A DNA stretch of 64,000 bases. Source: Nostoc sp. CENA543. GTDB lineage: Bacteria > Cyanobacteriota > Cyanobacteriia > Cyanobacteriales > Nostocaceae. Of the stretch, positions 38,367 through 50,536 are shown in pieces (position 1 is the stretch's first letter; each line of letters starts with the position of its first letter). The stretch covers positions 6,082,501-6,146,500 of the forward strand of contig NZ_CP023278.1 of the NCBI RefSeq assembly GCF_002896875.1, read 5' to 3'. The position numbers and the translations under genes were made by a program. The notes beneath the pieces are model-generated. The model did no database searches. It was not told the origin of the DNA and saw only the letters and a list, made by a program, of their open reading frames with translations.

Positions 38367-39371
38367 TTAAACTTGAACTGCTATCTGAGCTTCTTTTGAT
38401 GTTAAACGTTCGTAAGTAGCACGCATTTTCAGACCTGTTAACACTTGGAATAAACCAGTACCATTGTTAGAACCAGGATACTCACGGTGTTGTAACAACA
38501 GATGGGTCATCTCACCTTGGTACTTGGTGGATGTTTTGCTGAGGTGATTTTCGATGTAGATGACTTCTTCTAAGTTATCAAATTGTCCATCTACTTCTAA
38601 CACAGAGACGTAACGACCATAGTAAACGTCAGAACCATAGTATAGTTGCATACCTGGGTAAGAGCAGGTCAATTTGCGTCCGCAGGGAGTCCACTGAATG
38701 CTTGAACCTTCATCAAACAGATAAACTGGTTCAAATCCTTCTTTGCCTTCCCGTTGTAGCATCCGTACCCGTAAAACTTTACGCTCTGTATCGTTTTTAA
38801 TTAAGTTGGTAGGTAATACTTGCAGGACTACATCGGCGAATTCTCTTTGGGGTTCGATGTATTTTTGGAAATCGGGTTTACGGGAGTTGATAGCGGCTAA
38901 GACATCTTCATAGCGATGGCCTCTTTCTGCCATATCGCGTTGGATTTTCCAGGCAATTTTTACTTCATCGCTGATGTCGAAGTAAACGCTAAAATCGAGC
39001 AGCGATCGCACCCGTTCATCATACAGGGGGTGTAGACCCTCAACCACAACAATATGGTTTGGTTCTACGATCTCTGGGGGATCGATCATGCCGGTTTCGT
39101 GGTTATAAATCGGCTTATTAATCGATTGACCTTCTTTCAGAGCCTTAATTTGCTCATACATCAGGTCAAAGTTATTGGCTCTAGGGTCAAGTGCAGTGAT
39201 CCCGGTTTCTTTACGTTGTTTGCGATCTAAGCAGTGATAGTCATCTAAACAGATGACTGTCATAAACTCTTCGCCAAACAAATCGATCAACCGACGCAAA
39301 AACGTAGATTTACCGCACCCAGAGTCTCCGGCTACTCCAATCAGTACCACGCGTTCCGGCTTACTTGTCAT
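38367..39371 (-). CDS. prk: Phosphoribulokinase
   Basis: A 334-residue Calvin-cycle enzyme forming ribulose-1,5-bisphosphate. The P-loop GDSGCGKST contains redox-sensitive Cys19; the second regulatory cysteine is Cys41 in VICLDDYHC. Further motifs: DPRANNFDLMYEQ, IVVEGLHPLYDER and the C-terminal YPGMQLYYG. The cysteine pair makes it sensitive to thioredoxin and to CP12, whose gene is also in this window. It is divergent from petH with 800 bases between. Confidence 0.97.
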   Translation of the reverse strand: MTSKPERVVLIGVAGDSGCGKSTFLRRLIDLFGEEFMTVICLDDYHCLDRKQRKETGITALDPRANNFDLMYEQIKALKEGQSINKPIYNHETGMIDPPEIVEPNHIVVVEGLHPLYDERVRSLLDFSVYFDISDEVKIAWKIQRDMAERGHRYEDVLAAINSRKPDFQKYIEPQREFADVVLQVLPTNLIKNDTERKVLRVRMLQREGKEGFEPVYLFDEGSSIQWTPCGRKLTCSYPGMQLYYGSDVYYGRYVSVLEVDGQFDNLEEVIYIENHLSKTSTKYQGEMTHLLLQHREYPGSNNGTGLFQVLTGLKMRATYERLTSKEAQIAVQV

Positions 39372-41417
<2,046 letters not shown>

Positions 41418-41503
41418 GTTAGTAATTAGTCAATAGTTATGAGTCGATAGTCCACAGCATAAGACTGAGACGACTGACAAAAACAACTAACAAACGATAA
41501 TCT

Positions 41504-41530
41504 GTAGGGTGGGTGAATAACTCACCCTAC
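41504..41530. repeat. Hairpin repeat between petH and hom
   Basis: GTAGGGTGGGTGA and TCACCCTAC can pair around a short loop. The motif looks like a dispersed palindrome of Nostocales; it may also help end petH transcripts, though no T-run follows. Confidence 0.5.
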
Positions 41531-41561
41531 AATTGTTATTGGTAAAATTGGGTGGAAGTTT

Positions 41562-42851
41562 GTGGGTGTAAAGCTGGGAATTTTAGGATTAGGTACAGTC
41601 GGAACAGGAACGGTAAAGTTGCTGCAAGACGCAGCTGGTCGTCATCCGTTATTGCAAGAAATTGAAATTTATCGTGTGGGCGTACGATCGCTCGATAAAC
41701 CCCGTAATGTACAATTACCTGCACAGGTCATTACTACAGATTTAGCAGCAATTGTCAATGACCCCGCAGTAGATATTGTAGTCGAGGTGATGGGAGGATT
41801 AGAGCCAGCGCGATCGCTCATCCTCCAAGCGTTGAAAAACGGTAAACACGTTGTTACCGCCAATAAAGCTGCCATTTCTCGCTTTGGGGCAGAAATTTTC
41901 ACCACTGCCAATCAAGCAGGCTTATACGTCATGTTAGAGGCGGCGGTGGGGGGTGGGATTCCAGTCATTCAACCCTTAAAACAAGCTTTAAGTGTGAACC
42001 GCATTCATACCGTCACTGGTATAGTCAACGGTACTACCAACTACATCCTGACGCGGATGCAAACAGAAGGTAGCGACTTTGCTGATGTGTTAGCGGATGC
42101 TCAACGCTTAGGTTACGCGGAAGCTGACCCTACGGCAGATGTTGATGGTTTAGACGCTGGAGATAAAATTGCCATCTTGGCATCTTTAGCTTTTGACGGT
42201 CGGATTCATTTACAAGACGTTCACTGTGAAGGCATTCGCCAAGTTAGTAAAACTGATATAGCCTATGCCGAAAAATTGGGATTTGTGATTAAATTACTAG
42301 CGATCGCTACTAATAAAGTCAGCGATGCTGCCCAATTATCTATCAGAGTTCATCCCACCCTCGTACCCAAGGCGCATCCCTTAGCCAGCATTAACGGTGT
42401 TTATAATGCCATTCTGGTAGAAGGAGAACCCATCGGTCAGGTGATGTTCTTTGGCCCTGGTGCGGGTGAAGGTGCTACTGCTAGTGCGGTGACTTCCGAC
42501 ATTTTGAGTCTAGTAGCTGCTGTAAAAAGTAATACCGCCGCACCCAATCCTCTATTAACTTGTAGACATGAGGATTATTGCCAAATTGCCCCCATATCAG
42601 ACCTCGTAACTCGATTTTATGCCCGATTCCTCACCCAAGACCAATCGGGAGTCATCGGTAAATTGGGAACTTGCTTTGGCAATCATGGCGTGAGTATAGA
42701 GTCTATTGTGCAGACTGGTTTTCAAGGAGACTTAGCAGAGATCGTAGTTGTCACCCATGACGTAAAAGAAGGCGATTTCCGCCAAGCCGTCGCAGAAATC
42801 CAGAGTTTAGCCGCAATTGATAGCGTTCCCAGCATTTTGCGGGTGTTGTAA
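41562..42851 (+). CDS. hom: Homoserine dehydrogenase
   Basis: A 429-residue enzyme of threonine and methionine synthesis reducing aspartate semialdehyde. NAD(P)-binding loop LGLGTVGTGTVKLL, the VVTANKAAIS box with the catalytic Lys, GIVNGTTNYIL and the GYAEADPTADVDGLDAGDK signature (in part) are present; the last 80 residues form an ACT regulatory domain (GVIGKLGTCFGNHGVSIESI). Start is GTG 41562 with GGTGGAAG upstream. The gene begins about 145 bases after petH. Confidence 0.95.
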   Translation: MGVKLGILGLGTVGTGTVKLLQDAAGRHPLLQEIEIYRVGVRSLDKPRNVQLPAQVITTDLAAIVNDPAVDIVVEVMGGLEPARSLILQALKNGKHVVTANKAAISRFGAEIFTTANQAGLYVMLEAAVGGGIPVIQPLKQALSVNRIHTVTGIVNGTTNYILTRMQTEGSDFADVLADAQRLGYAEADPTADVDGLDAGDKIAILASLAFDGRIHLQDVHCEGIRQVSKTDIAYAEKLGFVIKLLAIATNKVSDAAQLSIRVHPTLVPKAHPLASINGVYNAILVEGEPIGQVMFFGPGAGEGATASAVTSDILSLVAAVKSNTAAPNPLLTCRHEDYCQIAPISDLVTRFYARFLTQDQSGVIGKLGTCFGNHGVSIESIVQTGFQGDLAEIVVVTHDVKEGDFRQAVAEIQSLAAIDSVPSILRVL

Positions 42852-42993
42852 TTGGGAATTGGGCAAGCAGGAAGTGTGGGAGGGGTGGGAGGTGTGGGAG
42901 GAGAGGGAAGAAATCTTTCCCCCTCTCTCCCCACACTTCCCCATCTTCCCAGTCCCCAGTCCCCAGTCCCTAATCCTCAATCCCTAATTGAGT

Positions 42994-44049
42994 ATGACAA
43001 AACCTCCCACTGATCAAGACTCATCTCCATCGACGGCTTTAGGCTTCGATGAATTTATCGGGATTTTCGTAGCTTTCCTCACCATCGGAGGAATTTTGCT
43101 TTGGTCGTTTTCTCGTCAAGAATCTGGCTGGAATTTAAATGGCCTATTATCTTTAAACACCACTGCGCCTAGTGCTACAACTAATCCCCCTACACCGTCT
43201 CTAACTCCACAGTTACCAGCAGATACCGATGCGCGCTTACCTAATGTGTCTGCACCTCCAGAGACAGATATAGTTGAACCTCCAGTGATTCCTTCACCTA
43301 GTTTTCAGGAAACACCAACTCCCCAACCGCCAGCAAAGTTACCACCAGCTGCTTTATCTTTGTCGGTAGAGTTGAATTCTGCTGAAAAATCCCCATCTTT
43401 ACCCTTAGTCACGCCATCTGCACAAAAATCTACGATTCCGCCACCAATAGCTTTTAATGATGTACCTCCTAAATTTTGGGCTGGTGATTTTATTGATGCG
43501 CTGTCTGCGCGTAAAATTATTCAAGGTTTTCCAGACTATACTTTTAGACCAAATTTATCGGTCAGTCGTGCGGAATTTGCGGCTATATTACAAAAAGCTT
43601 TTGACCAAGAAACTACAGCAGCTACCATCCCTTTTCGGGATGTATCGGCAGAATTTTGGGCTAAACCAGCAATTAATCACGCTATTAGCACCAAATTTTT
43701 AAAGGGTTATCCTAATCAGACTTTTCAACCACAACAAAACATTTCGCGATCGCAAGTTTTAGTCGCCTTAGCCAGTGGCTTAAATCTCCAACCACCAGCT
43801 AATCCCACTCAGGTTTTAAGCATTTATCAAGATGTTCAGGATATCCCAAAATATGCTGTTGATAAGGTGGCAGCTGCTACTGTTAACGGTTTAGTGGTTA
43901 ATTATCCTCAAGCCAAAGTTTTAGCCCCTAATCAAGCTGCTACCCGTGCCGAAGTCGCAGCAATGATTCACCAAGCGTTAGTATTAACAGGAAAGTTAGA
44001 GAAAATCCACAATTCCAAAGTCCAAAATCAGGAAAGCCCTAATCCATAG
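42994..44049 (+). CDS. SLH-domain membrane-anchored protein
   Basis: A 351-residue protein. One membrane helix (about residues 22-40, FIGIFVAFLTIGGILLW) is followed by a long proline-, threonine- and serine-rich linker and three S-layer homology domains starting near 150 (FNDVPPKFWAGDFIDAL, FRDVSAEFWAKPAINHA, YQDVQDIPKYAVDKV). SLH domains bind peptidoglycan-linked polymers, so it probably ties the inner membrane to the wall. The ATG at 42994 is used instead of an upstream TTG. Low-complexity G- and C-rich repeats fill the space after hom. Confidence 0.9.
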   Translation: MTKPPTDQDSSPSTALGFDEFIGIFVAFLTIGGILLWSFSRQESGWNLNGLLSLNTTAPSATTNPPTPSLTPQLPADTDARLPNVSAPPETDIVEPPVIPSPSFQETPTPQPPAKLPPAALSLSVELNSAEKSPSLPLVTPSAQKSTIPPPIAFNDVPPKFWAGDFIDALSARKIIQGFPDYTFRPNLSVSRAEFAAILQKAFDQETTAATIPFRDVSAEFWAKPAINHAISTKFLKGYPNQTFQPQQNISRSQVLVALASGLNLQPPANPTQVLSIYQDVQDIPKYAVDKVAAATVNGLVVNYPQAKVLAPNQAATRAEVAAMIHQALVLTGKLEKIHNSKVQNQESPNP

Positions 44050-44092
44050 CTTGAATTAGTTATGATACCTTGACGTTAACAGTTAACAATAC

Positions 44093-44692
44093 TTAGATTT
44101 TTTGAGCAATTATGTAAACATGATTTTCCGGATATTGGTCGTATTCAAGATGACGACACGTACAACTATGGTCGGTCAGAATCTTGAGAAAACTATCTAC
44201 TCCTAAAGTGCTGTAATCAAAGTCTCGTCCTTGAAATGACCCAGAAATTTCACCGTGTGTATGTCCACCACCACAGGTAAACAAAAGCACTCCTTCAGGT
44301 TCGAGCGCATCACATAATTTTTTCATCACAGGCTCTTGCATATTTAGCGGCAGATGAAAAGTGCTATCCCAAGCAGAAATTAAGCTGTAGAGTTTAGGAG
44401 GTATCCAACAGCAGATGTCTTCGGTGTAAAATGTAATTTCTGGATGCAGCTGCTTGGCTAAATGGATCATTTCTGGAGAAATATCCAGTCCTTCAGCTTG
44501 AAACCCATGCTGAGAGATGATTCGGATAAAACGTCCACTGCTTCCACACCCTACATCAACAGCTGAGTGTCTTTTAGAAGTAAACTTTATAGCTCGTTCT
44601 AATTGTGCAATTCCGTATAGTGAATCGTGATGCTGAGTCTGCCACCATTGAGCGATTCGATCATATCGCGCGGCTGTATCATTTGGATTCAT
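44093..44692 (-). CDS. SAM-dependent methyltransferase
   Basis: A 199-residue class I methyltransferase: motif I AVDVGCGSSGRFI (about residue 42), the acidic end of beta-2 in AEGLDISPEM, motif II FYTEDICCW. The rest gives no substrate clue. It is convergent with the SLH gene and 125 bases downstream of the CAAD gene, beyond that gene's terminator. Confidence 0.85.
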   Translation of the reverse strand: MNPNDTAARYDRIAQWWQTQHHDSLYGIAQLERAIKFTSKRHSAVDVGCGSSGRFIRIISQHGFQAEGLDISPEMIHLAKQLHPEITFYTEDICCWIPPKLYSLISAWDSTFHLPLNMQEPVMKKLCDALEPEGVLLFTCGGGHTHGEISGSFQGRDFDYSTLGVDSFLKILTDHSCTCRHLEYDQYPENHVYIIAQKI

Positions 44693-44727
44693 AAAATCTT
44701 GATTTTCTAACTATTTTTCAAAATAAA

Positions 44728-44752
44728 ATGGTCAAGCTTTGTGGCTTGACCA
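44728..44752 (-). terminator. Intrinsic terminator of the CAAD gene
   Basis: A perfect 10-base stem ATGGTCAAGC / GCTTGACCAT, followed on the minus strand by TTTATTTTG. It lies 65 bases beyond the CAAD stop and 35 bases before the methyltransferase start. Confidence 0.75.
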
Positions 44753-44817
44753 TATAAATAATTATTGTCTATACCCTGTGGTAGCTGTCAGTAGGTGATA
44801 TGTCATCGAGTCAGATA

Positions 44818-45267
44818 TTAGTTGTCTGAACCATCTTGACCAACTACTTGGGACTTCAGAGTTGTGATTTCATTGTTTAACTCTTGTCTGGTTGAAGCTT
44901 TGAGTAAGTAGCGGTAAACAAACCAAGCAGAATAACCAATGCCAATCAATTCAAAAGTTGGTGCTACTAAAGGAATATCATTCAACGCGTCTAATACCGC
45001 CAAAAGTACCCTGACGGTCACTAGTGAACCTACAATTAAGCCTACAATGACTAAAGGCTGTTTATATTGATTAAAGAAATTGCCCACATAATCAGGCAGA
45101 GTTGCTAAAAATTGAGAAACTTGTTCTACGTATTTTCCCCATTCCTCTTGAGACTGTACAGGGGGCTGGAGTTTGGTAATAGTTCCTGTTTGGTTGTTGA
45201 TATCTGGCATTGTTGCCTCTTTAGGTTGGGTTTGGGCGAATTCTGGTTCTTGCATTTTCAATTCCAT
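44818..45267 (-). CDS. CAAD-domain thylakoid membrane protein
   Basis: A 149-residue protein with a polar 45-residue start, an amphipathic helix (YVEQVSQFLATLPDYV) and two close membrane helices (about residues 70-90 and 100-118: PLVIVGLIVGSLVTVRVLLA, then FELIGIGYSAWFVYRYLL). This is the CAAD module, also found inserted in some cyanobacterial aminoacyl-tRNA synthetases, and related to CURT1, which bends thylakoid margins. The ATG at 45267 is used; ATG 45255 is an alternative. Confidence 0.88.
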   Translation of the reverse strand: MELKMQEPEFAQTQPKEATMPDINNQTGTITKLQPPVQSQEEWGKYVEQVSQFLATLPDYVGNFFNQYKQPLVIVGLIVGSLVTVRVLLAVLDALNDIPLVAPTFELIGIGYSAWFVYRYLLKASTRQELNNEITTLKSQVVGQDGSDN

Positions 45268-46117
45268 AAATTTGACAGTTGAGGTTCTCTAATCCTGACA
45301 ATTACAACCAAAAGGCTGTTGATTAGGCAATGCACTCTTGCATCCCACTGAGTTGGGAAATAGGGTTTAGCGTCCTATCACCATAGTCGTCCCATAACAT
45401 CTACTGCATCAACTACAAGGTAGACAGTCAGTAGGTGGATAGAAGTCAGAAGGCTACAGGATGTCATAAAATCAGCGGCTTTCTGAGTTCTGTTGTCATG
45501 AATCAACTGGAATCCTCCGGTTGTCATTATCCCAGGCTGTGTCAATTGCTCGTCATCGTACTTGGAATAAAGTACAGATCATGCAAAAATCACTCCACCT
45601 CTCATTTATATAAGCACAAACGCTGATTTTATCTGAATATTAAAGCTATCTTAAGCCGCGTTCGTCAATCAAAGTATTGATCTCAGATAGCAATACTTCA
45701 TAAAAATTAGGACTTGGAGGGTGAAAGTGGTGAGTGCTGTTAGCGGAAGCGCGGCGTTTAGCCGGTGCTGAGTAGTGAGTTGAGAAATAAATTCTACCTT
45801 GTCTACCTTGTCTACCTTGTCCCCAGCCAAGAGTCCCTCTTTCATCCTTGCTTGACTAAATATGTTCTTTGAAAATTCCTGAAACATCCAACAGCTAACA
45901 CGCGCCATCTGCTTTTGAATGTTCTAATACCAATTCTCCAAAATCCTGCGACAGATACAACCCTTAAAACCCAGATAATACCTGACTGTCTTCAACTGCG
46001 AACTGCGAACTGCGAACTGCGAATTGCTATAAGAGGTATGTGAGAGATGTGATTGGCTAACACCCAACTCTCTCACTCCATCTTTTATTTCTTAAAATTC
46101 ACCTAAATCGGTTGATA
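45268..46117. other. Gene-free region with three kinds of repeat
   Basis: No credible gene. It holds the 41-bp dispersed repeat (45733-45773), CTACCTTGT units (45794-45822) and AACTGCG heptamers (45997-46024). The first 400 bases show nothing recognisable. Confidence 0.4.
45733..45773. repeat. 41-bp dispersed repeat, copy 2
   Basis: Same length as copies at 29567 and 59781 and nearly identical to copy 1 (one base differs by my reading). Internal hairpin CGGC-GTTTA-GCCG. Confidence 0.75.
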
Positions 46118-46576
46118 CTAATCCCAGTCGGGAATTTCTTGACCTGCTTCGCCACCAACGCCGATCGCAGTATTATAAATTTCTGCATCTGTGATGGTGA
46201 GATTTTCCATTGATGCTTGATACACGTTGGAATCGAAAACATGAGCGCGGGTCATGTTGGCGTTATTTAAGTTGGCTTTTTTGAAGTTGACGTTGGTAAG
46301 AAAGGCGGCGGTAAGATTTGCTCCTTTCAAATTGGCGTTAGTCAAATCAGCACCTTCGAGGTTAGCACCAGATAGATTTGCACCAGATAGATTTGCCCCT
46401 CGTAAGTCAACGCCGATTAGATGCTCGCCACTGAGGTTCATGCCTGATAGATTACACCCTACGCATTCCCCAGTTGATAACAGTTTTTGTAAGTCTTGTG
46501 GATTCCCAGCTTTGACTGAATTTACAAAAAATAGGGGAGTGGCTAAGGCTACAGCTGCTAATAGCTTGAGTTTCAT
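46118..46576 (-). CDS. Secreted pentapeptide-repeat protein
   Basis: A 152-residue protein with a signal peptide (MKLKLLAAVALATPLFFVNS, cleavage likely after VKA near residue 23), a CVGC cysteine pair and about 15 pentapeptide repeats of the A(D/N)Lxx type, which fold into a right-handed square helix. Probably periplasmic or in the thylakoid lumen. Its role is unknown. Not in an operon. Confidence 0.88.
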   Translation of the reverse strand: MKLKLLAAVALATPLFFVNSVKAGNPQDLQKLLSTGECVGCNLSGMNLSGEHLIGVDLRGANLSGANLSGANLEGADLTNANLKGANLTAAFLTNVNFKKANLNNANMTRAHVFDSNVYQASMENLTITDAEIYNTAIGVGGEAGQEIPDWD

Positions 46577-46886
46577 AATTTCCCCCTTTCTCCTTGATTA
46601 ACATCCGTTCTTTTCCTCACATTTCTATTATCTCACTAACTTTCTAAACAATGTTGATTTAAATCACAATTTACTTGTCTAGATTATGGCTAGTGTAGTG
46701 AGTCTCAAAAGATGATTGGCTATGGTTTTTAGCTATTTTTTGTCTTTGAATTTCAGCATAAATACTGGACTCAATTTAATATTAAATCTTTTTAAGGTAA
46801 TGTATCATTCGATATATTTTCGTAAAAATATTGTCAGTATTCACCTATATAAAAATATTACTCATACTTTTGATGTAAATTATAAA
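46577..46886. other. Short gene-free AT-rich region
   Basis: About 310 bases of AT-rich DNA. A 60-codon frame exists but has no ribosome site and a low-complexity product; I see nothing else. Confidence 0.4.
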
Positions 46887-47750
46887 TTAAATAACTAAGT
46901 ATTCTTGCATATACCGATTAACTAATTCTGGTTTTTCTTGTTGAACACAATGTCCACACTGGGGAATATACTTAATCTGGAGATGTTTTACATAGTCTTG
47001 AGTGTTGTAAGTAAGCTCTTTGCCTAAAGCGGTATCATTTTCACCCCAAATCAACAGCGTAGGAGTCTCTAAAATTTCCCAATTTTTTTGGAATATGAGA
47101 CTGGAAAAAAGATTGCGGTAGTAGTTCAACATAGCTGTGATTGCCCCAGTTTTAGCAGATGCTTGTTGATAAGCGGCAATATCATCTGGAGTAAATGCTG
47201 TTTGATTAACTGCTGTCTGAGGAATCATATTCGCGATCGCCAGATAATTATCAGCTTTGAGCATCAATTCTGGTAGCCAAGGTAGTTGAAATAGGAAGAT
47301 ATACCAACTGCGGCGTAACTGTGAGAGAGTCAATAAACCTTGAGTAAATTTAGCAGGATGAGGCAGATTGAGAATAATTAAACGTTCGACCATTTCAGGA
47401 TGAGCATAGGCAAAATTCCAGGCGATCGCCCCACCCCAATCATGTCCAACTAAAATACAACTATCGTGTCCTAATCCTTGAATTACTCCCGCAATGTCTT
47501 TAATAAATTCATCCATGACATAAGCGGATTTACTGGTAGGTTTATCACTATCGTTATAACCACGTAAATCTAAAGCCACGGCTTGAAACTTTTCCGCAAA
47601 TTTAGGAATTTGATGCCGCCAAGAATACCAAAACTCAGGAAACCCATGTAACATCAGCATCAAGCGTCCTGTTCCTTGGGTGACATAGTGCAGTTTTATC
47701 CCATTGGTATTGATATATGCGTGCTGCCAAGAATCCTGAACCACAGACAT
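46887..47750 (-). CDS. Alpha/beta hydrolase, epoxide-hydrolase-like
   Basis: A 287-residue enzyme. Oxyanion box HGFPEFWYSW, nucleophile elbow GHDWGG with Asp as nucleophile, and the C-terminal His in QCGHCVQQEKPE are present; Asp as nucleophile points to epoxide hydrolase or haloalkane dehalogenase and not to an esterase. I use ATG 47750 (MSVVQDSWQ); an in-frame GTG at 47765 would add five residues. Divergent from the next gene. Confidence 0.88.
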   Translation of the reverse strand: MSVVQDSWQHAYINTNGIKLHYVTQGTGRLMLMLHGFPEFWYSWRHQIPKFAEKFQAVALDLRGYNDSDKPTSKSAYVMDEFIKDIAGVIQGLGHDSCILVGHDWGGAIAWNFAYAHPEMVERLIILNLPHPAKFTQGLLTLSQLRRSWYIFLFQLPWLPELMLKADNYLAIANMIPQTAVNQTAFTPDDIAAYQQASAKTGAITAMLNYYRNLFSSLIFQKNWEILETPTLLIWGENDTALGKELTYNTQDYVKHLQIKYIPQCGHCVQQEKPELVNRYMQEYLVI

Positions 47751-47884
47751 AGGTGTTATGTTCACAAGAATGCTAATTAATTATTTGATAACGTGCTAGT
47801 TCAAACATCTACTTTAGGGATTGGGAATGGGGCATAGGGCATTGCATTTTCCTTCACCTGCGTCCCCTGCCCCGAAATAAAACT

Positions 47885-48967
47885 ATGGAAATACGCGGTG
47901 TCTGGTTAACTACTACCGATAGTCAAGTTTTGCGTTCACGGCAAAATATTGCTGAAGCTATGGATTTTCTGGCTACCACTGGGTTTAATGTGGTGTTTCC
48001 TGTGGTGTGGAATCAAGCTGTGACTTTGTATCCTAGTCAGACGATGCGGCAAACCTTTGGCTTGGAAATTGATCCCCTATCAGTCGGGCGTGATCCTTTA
48101 TTGGAGGTAGTGACGGAGGCGCGGCGAGTTGGATTAAAAGTCATCCCTTGGTTTGAATATGGCTTTGCCAGTTCCTACAATTTAAACGGGGGCTTACTGT
48201 TACAGCAGAAACCAGAATGGGCAGCGCGTGATTCCCAAGGTAATCTGCTCAAGAAAAATGGTTTTGAGTGGTTGAATGCCCTGAACCCAGATGTCCAAGC
48301 ATTTTTGATGAATTTAGTCTTGGAAGTGGTGAATAATTATGATGTGGATGGCATTCAAGGTGACGATCGCTTTCCGGCTTTACCCTGTGAAGGTGGGTAT
48401 GATGCGGATACTATCGCCCGCTATCGTCAGGAATTTCACCGCCAACCACCGCTAAATCCCAAAGATAGACACTGGTTACAATGGCGCGCTGATATTTTGA
48501 CAACATTTTGGGCAAGGCTATATCAGCAAGTAAAAGCCGTTAACCCAAACTTATTGGTGTCTATCGCGCCTAATATCCATGACTGGGCATTTCGGGAATA
48601 TTTGCAAGATACGCCCACATGGTTAAACCAGGGAATAGTGGATATAATTCACCCGCAAATTTATCGGCGGGATTTTCCCAGTTACCGAGCGATCGCCAAT
48701 AAACTAGTCAAAGAACAATTTACTGCTGCCACCTTACCAAAATTAGCCCCAGGAATCCTGCTGAAGTTAGGAACTTATTGCATCAGTCCCCAATATTTGG
48801 TGCAGACGATTGAGTATAACCGTCAAATAGGGATTAAAGGCGAAGTCTGCTTTTTTTATGAAGGTTTAAGAGAGAATAATCATACCTTAGCTAGAGTTCT
48901 GCAAAATCATCTCTATGCTAAATCCGCCGCATTTCCCACTTGCAGTGATTTAACTGGAATGGCGTAA
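47885..48967 (+). CDS. Glycosyl-hydrolase-like (GHL10/DUF187) protein
   Basis: A 360-residue TIM-barrel protein of the YngK/DUF187 group: MEIRGVWLTTTDSQVL at the start, NVVFPVVWNQAV, PWFEYGFASSY, GIQGDDRFPALP and VDIIHPQIYRRDF. The acidic residues in EYGF and GDDR are where catalytic residues sit in relatives. Polysaccharide or cell-wall glycan is the likely target, but no signal peptide is seen. ATG at 47885. Confidence 0.85.
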   Translation: MEIRGVWLTTTDSQVLRSRQNIAEAMDFLATTGFNVVFPVVWNQAVTLYPSQTMRQTFGLEIDPLSVGRDPLLEVVTEARRVGLKVIPWFEYGFASSYNLNGGLLLQQKPEWAARDSQGNLLKKNGFEWLNALNPDVQAFLMNLVLEVVNNYDVDGIQGDDRFPALPCEGGYDADTIARYRQEFHRQPPLNPKDRHWLQWRADILTTFWARLYQQVKAVNPNLLVSIAPNIHDWAFREYLQDTPTWLNQGIVDIIHPQIYRRDFPSYRAIANKLVKEQFTAATLPKLAPGILLKLGTYCISPQYLVQTIEYNRQIGIKGEVCFFYEGLRENNHTLARVLQNHLYAKSAAFPTCSDLTGMA

Positions 48968-49364
48968 TACCAATTCGCAATTCGCAATTCGCAATTCGCA
49001 ATAGACTTCGTCCCGCTACGCTCTAAGCGCAGCTATGCCGCAGGCTTTACGCAATTAAGAAAGTCAGATAATATCTTGGTTTCAAGCTTTGCACCTGTTG
49101 CTTAATTTTGGGTAAGTGGTATAAATACTTGTAATTGGAACACACAGAGGAAGTTAGCGAAGCGGAGGAAGCAGGGGAAGAAAAACACAATGCCCCATGC
49201 CCAATTCCCCATACCCAATCCCCAATCTCCATCACTTTTAATTCAACTTTGCAATTAAATCACATTATTTTCGTCTTTGTAACATAGTGTTACAAGCAAT
49301 GCTTCATTTACTATAAAAGCTATGAATGGATCTTGTTAACTCTAGAAAATTGTGATTAAAAACC
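48968..49364. other. Intergenic region with heptamers and a dispersed repeat
   Basis: Four AATTCGC heptamers at 48971-48999 run into a dispersed repeat of about 50 bases (49003-49053, with CGCTACGCTCTAAGCGCAGC). The rest is promoter space for the NYN gene. Confidence 0.5.
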
Positions 49365-49913
49365 ATGTCCTGTCCCCCAGTCCCAGCCGTTTTGTTAGTA
49401 GACGGTTATAACATCATAGGTGCTTGGTCTTGCCTCAAAAAAACCCGCGACACTGCCGGACTAGAAGCAGCAAGGCGTGAACTCGTGGAAACCATGACAA
49501 GCTACAGTTCTTTTCAAGGGTATGAGACCAAAATAGTGTTTGATGCTCACTATCAAAATACTGCCAGTAATCAGGAAGTAATCACCGAACTTTTATCAAT
49601 TCACTACACTGATTTTGGGCAAACGGCAGACTCATACATAGAAAAAACCTGTGCATCTTTGCGCTATGAGTTTCTACAGTCTAAGATGGCTCGACTCATT
49701 GTTGCCACGTCTGACCGCGCACAACAATTAACAGTACAGGGGTACGGGGCTGAATGGTTATCAGCAGAACAATTGTGCGGTGAAGTTAAAACCACCATTT
49801 GTCTAGTTAAACAAAGGGCAAAACCACGCCAACACTCTCCTAGGAGATTGGCCAGCTCTATTGATCCCAAGGCCAAGCAAAAGCTTGTAGAGCTACGTAT
49901 GGGATTAAAGTAG
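49365..49913 (+). CDS. YacP-like NYN-domain ribonuclease
   Basis: A 182-residue protein of the NYN (PIN-like) nuclease superfamily. The acidic active-site residues are in LLVDGYNII, the VFDAHYQ box, the TADSYIE box and the VATSDRAQQ box. The Bacillus relative Rae1/YacP cuts mRNA on ribosomes. The C-terminus is basic (KQRAKPRQHSPRRL), fitting RNA binding. ATG at 49365. Confidence 0.88.
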   Translation: MSCPPVPAVLLVDGYNIIGAWSCLKKTRDTAGLEAARRELVETMTSYSSFQGYETKIVFDAHYQNTASNQEVITELLSIHYTDFGQTADSYIEKTCASLRYEFLQSKMARLIVATSDRAQQLTVQGYGAEWLSAEQLCGEVKTTICLVKQRAKPRQHSPRRLASSIDPKAKQKLVELRMGLK

Positions 49914-50229
49914 TGGGCTGAAGATTTTCATAGTCTTTCTTGACAAGAGTTAAGTACAGACAAAAATAATGAACTGTATCACCGTCACTGAGGTTTCTGG
50001 CGGCTGTTTGGACTGCAAAGAGACTTTCAACGAAAAAACATCCTATCCACTTTGTAGGCAAGGGGGCGGGGAGCAGGGGAGATACAGAAAATATCAACTA
50101 AGTACAATGGATAATTTATTTTCTGGAAGTCCCAAAATCAATGCTTTTAGGGTAAGCAAAAAAATTTTCTAAAAAGGCTTGCCAAATCCAGAAGACTAAG
50201 CTACTATTATAAATTGTGAGCGCAATCAT
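49914..50229. other. Intergenic region before tRNA-Asn
   Basis: About 315 bases with no gene or repeat of note, apart from a short G-rich patch near 50060. Confidence 0.4.
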
Positions 50230-50301
<72 letters not shown>

Positions 50302-50536
50302 TTTAAAAACATTAAACTAAAACTGGTATTTCAAAGTGAGTGATTAGTGAGTCTCTATTCACTTCGTAAATACTACCAAAACATTGATAGAAGTCTAAGG
50401 GCGATCGCCTATTTTTGTGTTTGGAAGTATCCTGTTGGCGATCGCATTTTGCCAAGTTAAGATTTCCCAACAAGATTACAGTAGTCAAAGCAGAAAGCCC
50501 ACTGGCTTTTAGCCGTGGGATGAATGCGTTGCAACT

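Noticed and set aside
45435-45626. 63-codon open frame in the gap after the CAAD gene
   Set aside because: Composition and lack of a ribosome site suggest chance.
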